Source: Pseudomonadales bacterium (GTDB taxonomy: Bacteria; Pseudomonadota; Gammaproteobacteria; Pseudomonadales; JAHRWD01). From it: a DNA stretch of 42,153 bases. Positions 19,566 to 29,000 of this stretch are shown here, one piece after another. The stretch is taken from contig JAHRWD010000067.1 in NCBI GenBank assembly GCA_019090315.1, positions 1-42,153 of the forward strand, in the 5' to 3' direction. A program made the translations under genes and the position numbers. The notes under the pieces were generated by a model. The model worked only from the letters and a program-made list of their open reading frames with translations, did no database searches and was not told the origin of the DNA. Position 1 is the first letter of the stretch, and every line of letters begins with the position of its first letter.

Positions 19566-19706
19566 TGAGACCTTTGCACGAGAGATGATTTTGCTTTTAG
19601 GCAAGGCAAAAATACGCGCAGAGAGGGAGTTTACAGGTGTAAATGACCGATTGAGCATATTTTTAACGCCGCATAAGAGTAAAATGGCTTTCGTGCAAAG
19701 GTCTCA
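19566..19706. mobile_element. 141-bp palindromic MITE with IS5-like terminal inverted repeats
   Basis: Perfect 16-bp inverted repeats end the element: TGAGACCTTTGCACGA at 19566-19581 and its complement at 19691-19706. The inside is an imperfect palindrome over nearly the whole length: about 50 bases on each side align as inverted copies, and the exact centre (19630-19643) is TTTACA GG TGTAAA. It has no coding capacity. The GAGACCTTTGCA terminus is, to my knowledge, typical of IS5-group elements, so this is probably a non-autonomous derivative. No target duplication is obvious. The right end supplies the purN stop codon. RNA from either strand would form a long hairpin. Confidence 0.85.
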
Positions 19707-20369
19707 AGCTATGAAATCAAAACCGTTGGCGGGTAGTAGATTGTCATCCAGATACACTTTATTTTGATCCAGTCTAATACGCCTTTCACTAAACCACTCA
19801 ACCACCAAAGGGTATATTTGATGCTCTAGTCTTTGCACTTTTTCTGCGAGTTTTTCTGCACTCTCCCCTGCCACAACAGGCAATCTGGCCTGAACAATCG
19901 TTGGCCCGCCATCGAGATCCGGCGTAACAAAATGGATGGTGGCTCCGTGCTCGCTATCACCCTCTTCGAGAACCCGTTGATGGGTATTTAATCCTCTAAA
20001 TTTTGGCAATAACGAAGGGTGAATATTTATCATTTTGCCCTGGTAATGGCCGACAAACGCCTCGGTCAAAATCCGCATAAACCCCGCCAGAATTATCAGA
20101 TCTGGCTTGTAGGGGTCGATGGCTTTGATCAGCGCCTGGTCAAATTGTTCCCGACTGGAATATTTTTTGTGATCGATCCAGTGGCTGGTGATGCCATGAT
20201 CGTTGGCGCGCTGTAATCCGTAGGCATTCTGCTTGTTGCTGATGACTGCGCAGATTTCGGCGTTGAGATTGCGCTCGGCAATTGCATCGATAATGGATTG
20301 TAGGTTGGAACCGTTCCCGGAGATCAGCACCACAATTTTTATTGCGGTCACGTCAGTATTGGGATTCAT
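19704..20369 (-). CDS. purN: Phosphoribosylglycinamide formyltransferase PurN
   Basis: A 221-residue enzyme that formylates GAR using 10-formyltetrahydrofolate in purine synthesis. Motifs: VVLISGNGSNLQSIIDAI at the N-terminus, the catalytic block INIHPSLLPKFRGLNTHQRV (His about residue 110) and HFVTPDLDGGPTIVQARLPV with the catalytic Asp. The ATG overlaps the purM stop by one base (TGATG). The last codons read GCT TGA, and this TGA is the end of the adjacent MITE. The native C-terminus may therefore have been replaced by a few residues, but the length is normal and all catalytic parts are intact. Confidence 0.95.
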   Translation of the reverse strand: MNPNTDVTAIKIVVLISGNGSNLQSIIDAIAERNLNAEICAVISNKQNAYGLQRANDHGITSHWIDHKKYSSREQFDQALIKAIDPYKPDLIILAGFMRILTEAFVGHYQGKMINIHPSLLPKFRGLNTHQRVLEEGDSEHGATIHFVTPDLDGGPTIVQARLPVVAGESAEKLAEKVQRLEHQIYPLVVEWFSERRIRLDQNKVYLDDNLLPANGFDFIA

Positions 20370-21424
20370 CAGGAGTTAAAAGACACCTGTGCTGTACCTT
20401 CTTCACCGGCATCAATCGAGCCAAGTAACCAGGCTTTTTCACCGGATTCTGCAAGCGCAGCCATCACTCCGTCGTACTCCGCTTCGGATACAGCAAGCAC
20501 CATTCCCACTCCGCAGTTAAAGGTCAGGTGCATTTCACTTTGCTGAATATTGCCGCTTTTCTGAATCCACTGGAAAATCTCGGGCATCTGCCAGGAGTTG
20601 AGATCGATATTGGCGGTTACGCCATCGGGCAATACTCGCGGCAGGTTTTCAGTCAATCCACCCCCGGTGATGTGACAAATACCGTGTACATCAAACTGTT
20701 TCACCAGCGACAAAATTGTTTTTACGTAAATTCGGGTGGGCTCTAACAGGTGCTCATGCAGCGGTTTTCCTGCGAGATCCATTTCGAGATCCGCATCAAC
20801 GACCTCCAGTACTTTTCGTATCAGCGAAAAGCCATTGGAGTGAGGGCCGCTGGAAGCCAGTGCAATCAGCCGGTCGCCAGCGCCTACTTTTGAACCATCG
20901 ATAATTTTTGATTTTTCGATCACGCCTACACAAAAACCGGCAAGATCGTAATCGGAGCCTTCGTACATGCCGGGCATTTCTGCAGTTTCACCACCAACCA
21001 GTGCGCAGCCGGATAGCTCACAACCCGCGCCAATACCCGTGATCACGGAGGTTGCGACATCGGTGTCGAGCTTTCCAGTGGCGTAGTAATCGAGGAAAAA
21101 CAGTGGCTCGGCACCCATGACAATCAGGTCGTTAACGCACATCGCAACCAGATCAATACCTACGCGGTCGTGCTTATCGAGATCAATAGCCAGCCGCAAC
21201 TTGGTGCCAACACCATCGGTTCCCGCTACCAGCACAGGTTCATCCATCCCCTTGGGCAACTCGAACAGCGCGCCAAAACCACCCAGACCAGCTAGCACAC
21301 CCTCTCGTCGAGTCGCTTTTGCTACAGACTTAATCCGGTTTACCAGTTGGTTACCGGCTTCAATATCCACACCAGCATCGCGATAGCTTAATGATTTAGC
21401 GGAGGTTTTCGATTCGTTGCTCAT
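20369..21424 (-). CDS. purM: Phosphoribosylformylglycinamidine cyclo-ligase PurM (AIR synthetase)
   Basis: A 351-residue ATP-dependent enzyme that closes the imidazole ring to give aminoimidazole ribotide. Seen: [16 protein letters not shown] near the N-terminus, the ATP loop [24 protein letters not shown], the catalytic-core segments [20 protein letters not shown] and [12 protein letters not shown], and [13 protein letters not shown]. The ATG at 21424 is chosen because the protein then has the length of E. coli PurM; a start at 21478 would add 18 residues of no family character. It is the first gene of purM-purN-DUF3108 and divergent from the DUF2066 gene. No PurR box was recognised. Confidence 0.95.
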   Translation of the reverse strand: MSNESKTSAKSLSYRDAGVDIEAGNQLVNRIKSVAKATRREGVLAGLGGFGALFELPKGMDEPVLVAGTDGVGTKLRLAIDLDKHDRVGIDLVAMCVNDLIVMGAEPLFFLDYYATGKLDTDVATSVITGIGAGCELSGCALVGGETAEMPGMYEGSDYDLAGFCVGVIEKSKIIDGSKVGAGDRLIALASSGPHSNGFSLIRKVLEVVDADLEMDLAGKPLHEHLLEPTRIYVKTILSLVKQFDVHGICHITGGGLTENLPRVLPDGVTANIDLNSWQMPEIFQWIQKSGNIQQSEMHLTFNCGVGMVLAVSEAEYDGVMAALAESGEKAWLLGSIDAGEEGTAQVSFNS

Positions 21425-21666
21425 AGATTCGGTATTTTTTCGATTGATGTATATTAACTGCCGTCGGGTGCGGCACACGTGGCTCTGCTTTCGGCGATAT
21501 TATATAGGTTGCGTGGCTGGCCAGGGAGATCATTTTTCATTCGTTGATAGCCATTACAGCTTTAGGCAGATCTTTGCTTTGGTGCGCCGCAACCGGGCAA
21601 TTCCAGATATACTATCTGCCCCAGGCTTGCCTGCTGCTATTCAACCTATTTTGAAATCCAAACTCG

Positions 21667-22806
21667 ATGCTAACCGCTATTCTACCGACCTTCAGATTCT
21701 ACCCTTTCCAGCAATACCGTTTTTTGCTGCTTCTTGTGCTGCTCACTGCATTTAGCTGTGTTCAAGCTGCAGAGGTGCCATACCTGTACCAGGCCGAAAT
21801 CCCTGTGACTGACCAATCATCAAAAACACGCCGAGCCGCAATCAGGGCGGGACTTGAACAAGTGCTGATACGTGTTACCGGCGATACCGACATCATCAAC
21901 AAACCCGGTATTCGCGAAATCACCCGACAGCCCGATAAATATTTGTCCCAGTATCGATATCGCCTGACCACTCCCCCCGTTAGCGAAGAAAGCAGCACCC
22001 CCACACAACCGTCGCTTACACCAGTAAGAATACTTGTTATCGATTTTCAGCAGCAGGCAATTGAAAACCAGCTCGCCAACCAGAAGATTGCTATATGGCC
22101 GGCAAGCCGACCGAGAGTACTGATCTGGCTGACGCAAGAGGGCCAGGGTGGGCGCGAATGGGTTCGCTTCAAAACCAACCCTATAGCGAAGCAGCAGCTA
22201 GAAACTGTACTCAATAAACGTGGACTGCCCTCTGAGCTACCACTGCTGGATCTTGAAGATGAGCTAAACCTGCCTTTAGGTTTGGCGGGCGGTCTGATCT
22301 CGGATGTCATTCAATCTGCTTCGATGCGTTACCAGCCTGACGCCGTACTCGCTGGGCGCAGTTACGTGAGCCCAAATGGCGAACAACAGGGGAACTGGTT
22401 ATTGATTGATGGAGAAAAGCATCTCCGGTTTTACACATCCTCCGCAGCTGGCAACAACCAGTTCGAGTCCATCATCGATCAGGTAGCAAATTATTTTGCG
22501 GCGCAGTACACCCGGAAGACAAAAAACCCTGACCATCCCTTGAAAGTGGGTGTTGATATTCACGTGCTGCCGCTTACCGGTATTGGTCAGTACGCAACGT
22601 TCACGCGCTACCTGGAAGGACTGTCCGCAGTTAGGGATGTATACCCGATCCTCATATCAGAACAATATACGGTATTCCACCTCAATACAGACCTTAGTCA
22701 GGATCAATTTCGCAGCCTGATCAAGCTGGACAAGAAATTACAAACAGTAACATCCGGCAGCCCCTATGATCCGGCGGCGCCTGTCTTGTTTGAATGGACT
22801 CCTTAA
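21667..22806 (+). CDS. DUF2066 exported protein
   Basis: A 379-residue protein with a long N-terminal signal peptide (hydrophobic core RFLLLLVLLTAFSCVQAAEV; likely cleavage after QAA). The mature N-terminal part, VPVTDQSS-like and AIRAGLEQVLIRVTGD, is the DUF2066 signature. The middle holds RVLIWLTQEGQGGREWV and LPLLDLEDELNLPL, and the C-terminal part is of mixed alpha/beta character. The function is unknown. The gene is divergent from purM, which is its usual place in Pseudomonas-like genomes. Confidence 0.82.
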   Translation: MLTAILPTFRFYPFQQYRFLLLLVLLTAFSCVQAAEVPYLYQAEIPVTDQSSKTRRAAIRAGLEQVLIRVTGDTDIINKPGIREITRQPDKYLSQYRYRLTTPPVSEESSTPTQPSLTPVRILVIDFQQQAIENQLANQKIAIWPASRPRVLIWLTQEGQGGREWVRFKTNPIAKQQLETVLNKRGLPSELPLLDLEDELNLPLGLAGGLISDVIQSASMRYQPDAVLAGRSYVSPNGEQQGNWLLIDGEKHLRFYTSSAAGNNQFESIIDQVANYFAAQYTRKTKNPDHPLKVGVDIHVLPLTGIGQYATFTRYLEGLSAVRDVYPILISEQYTVFHLNTDLSQDQFRSLIKLDKKLQTVTSGSPYDPAAPVLFEWTP

Positions 22807-22844
22807 TACCGTACCCACCCCCGTAAACAGTCATCTCATTGACA

Positions 22845-22853
22845 TGCTAGAAT
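22845..22853 (+). promoter_or_regulatory. Possible extended -10 promoter for the phosphatidyltransferase-hda pair
   Basis: TGCTAGAAT, an extended -10 (TGn plus TAGAAT), lies about 60 bases upstream of the start codon. The -35 region has no clear hexamer, which an extended -10 can tolerate. Confidence 0.35.
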
Positions 22854-22911
22854 TTAGTCATTCGGCAATTGCGATGTATTTATTGCCCCCGTTAATTTTT
22901 ATCGGAGTCCT

Positions 22912-23469
22912 ATGGCGGCTGTGTTAAAACAAATACCCAACTTCATCACCATTGCACGAATCGCATTGGTGTTGCCGGTCGCCTGGTATATCTACGAAGG
23001 TGCTTTTACCCGGGCTACTGTGCTGTTCATTATTGCCGGGGTTTCTGACGGGCTGGATGGCTTCCTGGCTCGACGATTCAACTGGCACAGCCGTTTTGGT
23101 GCCATTGCGGATCCAATCGCCGACAAGCTGCTACTGACCGTCAGTTTTCTATTGTTAGCTTACGTTGGTGAGTTGCCGATCTGGCTAGCCGGTATCGTGC
23201 TAGGGCGCGACCTGATCATATTCGGAGGAGCCACCGCCTATCATTTTATTGTCGGCCCCTACGACATGGAGCCCTCTATTGCCGGAAAAATCAGCACCTT
23301 CTGTCAACTTCTCCTAGTGTCCGTTATATTACTCGACAACTCATTTTTTCCCGTTAATATAACTATTGTTTATATAAACATTGGACTGGTCGCAACGGTT
23401 AGCATCATCAGCGGCGGTAGCTACGTACTCACCTGGTGGAAAAAATACCAACATTCAAAACATGTCTGA
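22912..23469 (+). CDS. CDP-alcohol phosphatidyltransferase (PgsA-like)
   Basis: A 185-residue inner-membrane enzyme with about five transmembrane helices. The complete CDP-alcohol phosphotransferase motif D-x2-DG-x2-AR-x8-G-x3-D-x3-D is present at residues 46-71 (SDGLDGFLARRF ... FGAIADPIADK). N-terminal QIPNFITIARIALVLPVAWY is typical of PgsA, which makes phosphatidylglycerophosphate from CDP-diacylglycerol and glycerol 3-phosphate. It may be the housekeeping PgsA or a paralogue; the acceptor alcohol cannot be read from sequence. It overlaps hda by 8 bases. In Pseudomonas a PerM-type permease is usually found between DUF2066 and hda, so this arrangement differs. Confidence 0.88.
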   Translation: MAAVLKQIPNFITIARIALVLPVAWYIYEGAFTRATVLFIIAGVSDGLDGFLARRFNWHSRFGAIADPIADKLLLTVSFLLLAYVGELPIWLAGIVLGRDLIIFGGATAYHFIVGPYDMEPSIAGKISTFCQLLLVSVILLDNSFFPVNITIVYINIGLVATVSIISGGSYVLTWWKKYQHSKHV

Positions 23470-24172
23470 CCTGACCTCACAAATTACCCTCGGATTCGCA
23501 GTTGACAGTGAAGCACGGTTTGAAAACTTCCTTCCCGGAAGTAACACCGATGCACTTTTCGAACTTCAGGATTTTATCAGCCATTCAAATAGTGGCCTGA
23601 TCTATCTCTGGGGTTCAGAAGGTACCGGCTGCAGTCACCTGCTTCAGGCCGCTACCCACGAATCCCGCTCGCAAGGACACAACGCCGTTTATATACCAGC
23701 GGAGGATCTACTGGATAGCCCAACCTCGGTACTGGAAAACCTGCAGGATCTTGATCTGGTCTGTATCGACAATTTTGACAAAATTGCTGGTGATAGCGAA
23801 TGGGAAACTGCGATATTCCATCTGTACAATCGCCTGGCCGCACAAAATGCCAAAATGGTTGTTGGCGCACTCGCATCCCCTCGAGAGCTGGGCATCAAAT
23901 TGTCTGATCTTAAAACACGGCTACAATCCGGTCTTACGCTTCGTATGGATCTGCTAAGCGACTACGAAAAGATGGAGGTCCTACAATACCGCGCGCAACT
24001 TCGGGGAATGGAACTTCCGGAAAAAGTAGCCCACTACATCCTTTCCCATAGCTCCCGGGAGATGCCTTTTCTAATCGACCTTCTAGGACAACTCGATGCA
24101 GAAGGGTTAAGGGTCAATAAGAAAAAATTGACCATTCCTGTGGTCAAAACCGTACTGGAAGCGATCGTCTAG
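23462..24172 (+). CDS. hda: DnaA-related replication regulator Hda
   Basis: A 236-residue AAA+ protein homologous to DnaA domain III. With the DNA-loaded beta clamp it stimulates ATP hydrolysis by DnaA, so that initiation occurs once per cycle. The N-terminal SQITLGFAVDSEARFENF includes the clamp-binding region. The P-loop is degenerate (WGSEGTGCSHLL, residues 50-61, lacking the Walker Lys), as in other Hda proteins. Walker B is LVCIDNFDKI, sensor segments follow, and the C-terminal arginine-rich part is LSDLKTRLQSGLTLRM. ATG at 23462 is used; an upstream in-frame start would lie inside the preceding gene. The 8-base overlap implies coupled translation. Confidence 0.93.
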   Translation: MSDLTSQITLGFAVDSEARFENFLPGSNTDALFELQDFISHSNSGLIYLWGSEGTGCSHLLQAATHESRSQGHNAVYIPAEDLLDSPTSVLENLQDLDLVCIDNFDKIAGDSEWETAIFHLYNRLAAQNAKMVVGALASPRELGIKLSDLKTRLQSGLTLRMDLLSDYEKMEVLQYRAQLRGMELPEKVAHYILSHSSREMPFLIDLLGQLDAEGLRVNKKKLTIPVVKTVLEAIV

Positions 24173-24198
24173 CTCGTCGCCAAAATAGATCCAGACAC

Positions 24199-24217
24199 AG
24201 AGCTCCTGGCTCTATTT
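24199..24217 (+). terminator. Weak terminator-like hairpin after hda
   Basis: AGAGC, a 5-base loop, GCTCT and then ATTTT, 27 bases past the hda stop. The stem is only 5 bp and the T run is short. Confidence 0.3.
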
Positions 24218-24264
24218 TCATCCGCAGCACAAGCTCTAAAAAACAGAACTGTTTTTAACCCCTG

Positions 24265-24292
24265 TTTGCTGAATGGGATATTTTGATATATT
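24265..24292 (+). promoter_or_regulatory. Putative promoter of the TetR-MFP-RND operon
   Basis: TTTGCT (24265-24270), a 16-base spacer and TATATT (24287-24292), about 80 bases upstream of the tetR-type gene. The palindrome at 24298-24313 begins six bases after the -10, a good site for repression. Confidence 0.45.
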
Positions 24293-24297
24293 CTTAC

Positions 24298-24313
24298 CTT
24301 AACAAACGTTAAG
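24298..24313 (+). promoter_or_regulatory. Putative TetR-family operator
   Basis: CTTAAC AAAC GTTAAG is a perfect 6-bp inverted repeat with a 4-base centre, just downstream of a plausible -10. Wider flanking bases (CTTAC and GTAAG) add further dyad symmetry with a one-base offset. Position suggests autorepression by the TetR protein encoded next. Confidence 0.5.
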
Positions 24314-24373
24314 TAAGGTTTCGGCCTTGACCCGCCCCCAGATAGATATCAACAAGAAGCGCTACCCCCCACT

Positions 24374-24973
24374 ATGCAAACCAAAAAAACATCCAGTGCT
24401 CGCACAGCTATTCTGGAACAAGCAACACCGCTCTTTGCCACAAAGGGCTACAGCGGTGTATCGATGCGTGATATCTCCAAAAAAGTAGGTACCAGTGCAG
24501 CGGCGCTGTATCACCATTTTCCGGATAAACAGAGCCTTTACATGGCGGTGATGGAGTTTGTATTTGCGGATAAGGTGAAAAATATCGCACCACCCCCCGA
24601 GGACAATTCTCCGGCATCCAGACAACTGGAACATTTCGTCGGTAATTTTGTGAATCTTCTTGCCAGCGATCCCTGTTTAAGGGCGCTTTTACAGCGCGAA
24701 CTACTGGATGGTGATGAAGCACGTCTCAAACTACTCGCCAAACGCCTGTTCATTGGTCCGTTCGAAGCGATCGCAACCTTCGCCAAAAGCCTCTCCAGCA
24801 ACAGCGATCCGCACATGCTTGCGGTCTCGATGATCGGATTATTGTTGTTTCATTTCGAAACCATACCGATCCGGGAGTTCCTGCCCAGCGGCGAGGATAA
24901 ACACAACAATACAGAAGTAATTACCAGCCATGTAACCCAACTACTAACAACCGCACTGGGAGTCAGCGAATGA
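24374..24973 (+). CDS. TetR/AcrR-family transcriptional repressor
   Basis: A 199-residue regulator. The N-terminal DNA-binding domain (about residues 8-55) shows the TetR helix-turn-helix: ILEQATPLFATKGYSGVSMR, then DISKKVGTSAAALYHHFPDK. The C-terminal domain (about 80-195) is helical and variable and should bind a small ligand. The stop TGA overlaps the start of the adaptor gene (ATGATGA), so the repressor is co-translated with the efflux genes it most likely controls. The inducer is unknown. Confidence 0.92.
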   Translation: MQTKKTSSARTAILEQATPLFATKGYSGVSMRDISKKVGTSAAALYHHFPDKQSLYMAVMEFVFADKVKNIAPPPEDNSPASRQLEHFVGNFVNLLASDPCLRALLQRELLDGDEARLKLLAKRLFIGPFEAIATFAKSLSSNSDPHMLAVSMIGLLLFHFETIPIREFLPSGEDKHNNTEVITSHVTQLLTTALGVSE

Positions 24974-26067
24974 TGATTCGAGGCCAGATCACGTCAGCCA
25001 TCGGCTGCCTGTTGCTTCTCCTGACGTTATCAGCATGCCAACAGGACCCGGATGTCAGTAGCGATTCAGGGAACGATTCAGATAAAAGAGCTAGCTACAC
25101 TCTCCAGACAACCACCGTTACCAAACAATCACTTCCGTTAATTTACAACGCACCGGGCACGGTAACCGCCAAAAACCACCTTCAGATCTCCTCCCGTATT
25201 ACCGGTTATATTGATCAGATCAATGTCAGCGAGGGCGATCGTATACAGCCCGGCGATCTACTGGTTGAAATTGATGGCGCTCAGGTAGAAGCCGCTATCA
25301 AAGGCGCGAAGGCCGCTACTCGAGCCGCGCGGGCGGAACTTCAGGATTCGACCGAAGATATCAAACGCTACAGGGCACTATCAGAAACCAAAGTATTGGC
25401 CGCCGAACGGCTACAGAATGCCGAATTCAGACAAAGAAAAGCGGAGGCGATGCTGGCCCAGGCGCAGGCGGAACTTGACGCCAGAGAACAGGATCGAAGA
25501 TCGATCAAACTAATCAGCCCGGTTGAGGCATATGTACGCGAGCGACTGCGTGACCAGGGCGATCTGGCGCTAGCGGGGGAGCCTATTCTAAAACTGGATA
25601 TCCTGAGCGAGATGGAGCTGGAGATCTACCTGTCAGCCCAGCAGATCAATGCGATAGAGGTTGGGCAAGCAATTCTGATATCAATACCCTCCGAAGCAGA
25701 CCTGTTAATCGGCACTATAAAACGGATCGTTCGCTTCGCAGATCCGATCACCCGCCGCAGTAAAGTACTAATCAAACTTCCGGAAGGTATCGAACTATCA
25801 CCGGGGCAGTTCGCCCGGGCTGAAATCCCGTTGCAGTCACAACCCACACTGGTGGTACCAACCGCGGCCATTACCATGCGAGCCGGCATAAACGGCGTAT
25901 TTGTTCTCGACGAAAATAATGCAGTGCACTTTGAAAGCATTCGAACCGGACGTATATCGCAACCCTATTCGCAGGTTCTTTCCGGTGTTGAGGAGGGCTG
26001 GCGGCTGATACTCAATCCCCCTGTGCAATTAAAAAGTGGCGACAGTAAAAACGGAACCGGGGACTAA
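24970..26067 (+). CDS. RND efflux periplasmic adaptor (MFP) lipoprotein
   Basis: A 365-residue membrane-fusion protein. The N-terminus ends in a lipobox (LTLSAC, Cys about residue 23), so it is anchored to the inner membrane by lipid. The biotinyl/lipoyl-like halves are ISSRITGYIDQINVSEGDRI and SPVEAYVRERLRDQGDLALAGE. Between them lies an alpha-helical hairpin (about residues 105-180, Ala/Glu-rich), and beta-barrel and membrane-proximal domains follow. The +4 overlap with tetR and the 3-base gap to the permease define one operon. No outer-membrane channel gene is present, so a TolC-type partner must be encoded elsewhere. Confidence 0.92.
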   Translation: MMIRGQITSAIGCLLLLLTLSACQQDPDVSSDSGNDSDKRASYTLQTTTVTKQSLPLIYNAPGTVTAKNHLQISSRITGYIDQINVSEGDRIQPGDLLVEIDGAQVEAAIKGAKAATRAARAELQDSTEDIKRYRALSETKVLAAERLQNAEFRQRKAEAMLAQAQAELDAREQDRRSIKLISPVEAYVRERLRDQGDLALAGEPILKLDILSEMELEIYLSAQQINAIEVGQAILISIPSEADLLIGTIKRIVRFADPITRRSKVLIKLPEGIELSPGQFARAEIPLQSQPTLVVPTAAITMRAGINGVFVLDENNAVHFESIRTGRISQPYSQVLSGVEEGWRLILNPPVQLKSGDSKNGTGD

Positions 26068-26070
26068 GCC

Positions 26071-29000
26071 ATGAACAATGAGCCACTCAATATTGCCGGA
26101 AAACTCGCCCGCTATTTTGTTGAATCCAAACTGACCATTCTGATCTGCCTGGCAATTCTTGGTTTCGGCGGGATAGGATTGCTCTACACACCGCGGGAAG
26201 AAAACCCACAGATCATCATCCCTGCAGCTCAGGTACAGGTTGCCCTTCCCGGAGCATCACCACTGGAGGTGGAGCAGGTTCTGCTTTCTTCTATGGAATC
26301 AGAGATGGCATCCATTGCTGGTGTCCGGCATGTATTTGGTACCGCTACAAAAGGCCTCGCCACAGTAATGGTCGAGTTTGAGGTAGGGCAAAACAAAGAA
26401 GATGCAATGGTGCGCCTGTATACCAACGTGCTGCGCAACCGCCATCGTTTACCACCCGGAGCGTCCGAGCCCAGCATCCAGTCCATCGATATCGATGATG
26501 TACCGGTGTTTACCGTGACCCTGACCTCAGAAAAATACAGTGATCATGAACTCCGGCGAATAGCGGAACGGATCCTTGAACGCCTGCGCAGCGTGGAAGG
26601 GGTTGGCATTGGTTACGTGGTAGGTGGCCTGCCTCGTGAAATTCGAATTGAGGTATTGCCGGAGCGATTGCAATCCTTCGGCATCAGCATCGACCAGCTT
26701 GCGGCGGCGGTAGACAGTGCCAACATCGACCACTCGATGGGGCTGCGTGTGTACGATGCCAAAAATAATGCCTTGAGGGTCGATGGCCTTCTCAGATCCG
26801 CACAACAGATCGCCGATATTATCGTCTTCAATAATGATGGCCGGCTAATTCGGGTATCGGATCTGGCAGAGATCGTCGATGGCCCACCCACCGAGCGCGA
26901 GCAGATGACTCGCTTTGCATATGGTGCGGCTAACCCCAACGCCCAAACGGTGGGGCAAAATGAGATGGCCGCAACGACCATCGCAGTAGCCAAGCGTATC
27001 GGTGTCAACTCGGTAGAAATGACCACCGCGTTACGTGAGCGATTAGCCCAGATGGAAGAGGGGTTTATTCCACCGGAAGTAAACCTTGTAGTAACCCGTG
27101 ATGATGGCATCAAGGCCGACAGCACCGTATCAGAGCTGGTGCGTCACCTACTATTTGCGATTGCCGTGGTCTCATTCATCATGCTGGTGTTTTTGGGGCG
27201 GCGAGCGGCGATGATTGTTGCTATCACCATCCCGCTGGTATTTGCTGTGGTGATTGGTTCAGACCTGTTGGCTGGCCCGACCCTGAACCGCATCACACTC
27301 TACGCCCTGATACTGAGCCTGGGCATGCTGGTTGATGATGCCATTGTGGTGATCGAAAACATCCATCGCCATTTTGACATGCTACCAGCAGATGCGGATC
27401 AGCAAGCCCGTAGTCAGGCAGCTGTGCGGGCCACCCACGAAATCGGTAACCCCACCACCCTTGCAACCTTCACTGTGATTACGGTGTTTTTGGCACTCAC
27501 CATGATCACCGGAATGTTAGGGCAGTATTTTTATCCCTTCGCATTTAATGTGCCCATTGCGATGATCTCCTCGCTGGTCATCGCCTACACCGTTGCCCCC
27601 TGGCTCGCACGACGCTGGTTGCCCACAGCGGTGGTCCATTTTAGCGCGCAACTTGGTGATACAGGTTCTAACGAAAAAACATTCCGTACGCAGACAATAT
27701 ACAAAGCAATGCTCACACCCTTGCAAAATAGTCAGCGTATTCGATTTCTGTTTTTTCTTGGCTTAACCCTAGCATTGATAGGCTCCTTACTGCAGCCAAC
27801 ATGGCAATTTATACGTCCCGGTGGTTCCGTAGGGCCAACCGCAGCCCTTGGAATACCGGTTTCATTTATGCCGAAGGACAATAAAAACACCTTTCTCGTC
27901 AACATCCACTTGCCGGAAAGCGCACCTCTGGAGATAACAGACCAGGTAGCAAGAGAGATTGGACAAGTACTGGCGAAACGCCCGCTGGTCACCGATTACC
28001 AAACCTACGTGGGTATTCCTGCGGTTGTAGATTTCAATAGCCAACTTCGGGGAAGCGCCCAAAATGTCGGCCCGCAGTTTGCAGAGATACGGGTCAATCT
28101 GGTGAACAAGCTAGAGAGGAAAACCAGCTCCATCGACATAGTGCTGTCACTACGGCCAGAGATCGCAAAAATTGCTGCACGGTATCCCGGAGCAGTTATT
28201 CAGCTACTGGAAGACCCATCGGGGCCACCGGTGCGCGCAACCGTTCTAGCTGAACTTTATGGCCCGGATCTGGATGTGCTGGATCAACTGACGGAGCACA
28301 TCACCAACGAATACCGTAGCGTCTACGATATGGCCGAAGTGCACAACAGCCTGCCATCCGACATTACCGAATATCAGTTTCAGGTACGCCGGGATGCAGC
28401 AGCCCTTGCGGGGCTTGACCCCGCCAGAGTTTCCCAGGCACTGGGCCGGTTAATCAACGGTGAAACCCTCGGCTTCGCCCATCCGCAGGGGGAGCGCAAT
28501 CCGGTTCCAATCAAGCTACAGATTCCTCGACAACACCGTATTGAGCCTTATTTACTGGAACGCGCATTTGTTACCAATCCAGCGGGTAAAAAAGTACCTC
28601 TCTCGGAGCTGATCGATCTGGTTGAAGCCAGACAGCTAAAACCAATCCATCATAAAGATACAGAACGGGTTCATTATATTGGTGGCGAGCTGGCGGATAG
28701 CGGAGCCATCTATGCGGTACTGGATCTGGATCATCGTTTAGATGGCATGCAACTGCAGGATGGCAGCACCCTGAAAACTGCCAACATGCGTGCGCAACCG
28801 GTACGCCCCAACACGCTAGATGGCTATACATTATTGTGGGAAGGCGAGCTGCGGCTGACACTCGATGCGTTCAGGGATATGGGCGCTGCGCTGGTGCTCT
28901 CGCTGGCCATCATTTACCTGTTACTGGTTGGCTATTACCGCAGTTTTAAAATGCCGGTGCTGGTAATGTCTGCAATCCCATTGGCACTGATCGGCGTATT

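Noticed and set aside
23381..23461. An upstream in-frame start for hda adding 27 residues
   Set aside because: The added residues lie wholly inside the phosphatidyltransferase gene and do not resemble Hda; ATG 23462 gives the normal length.
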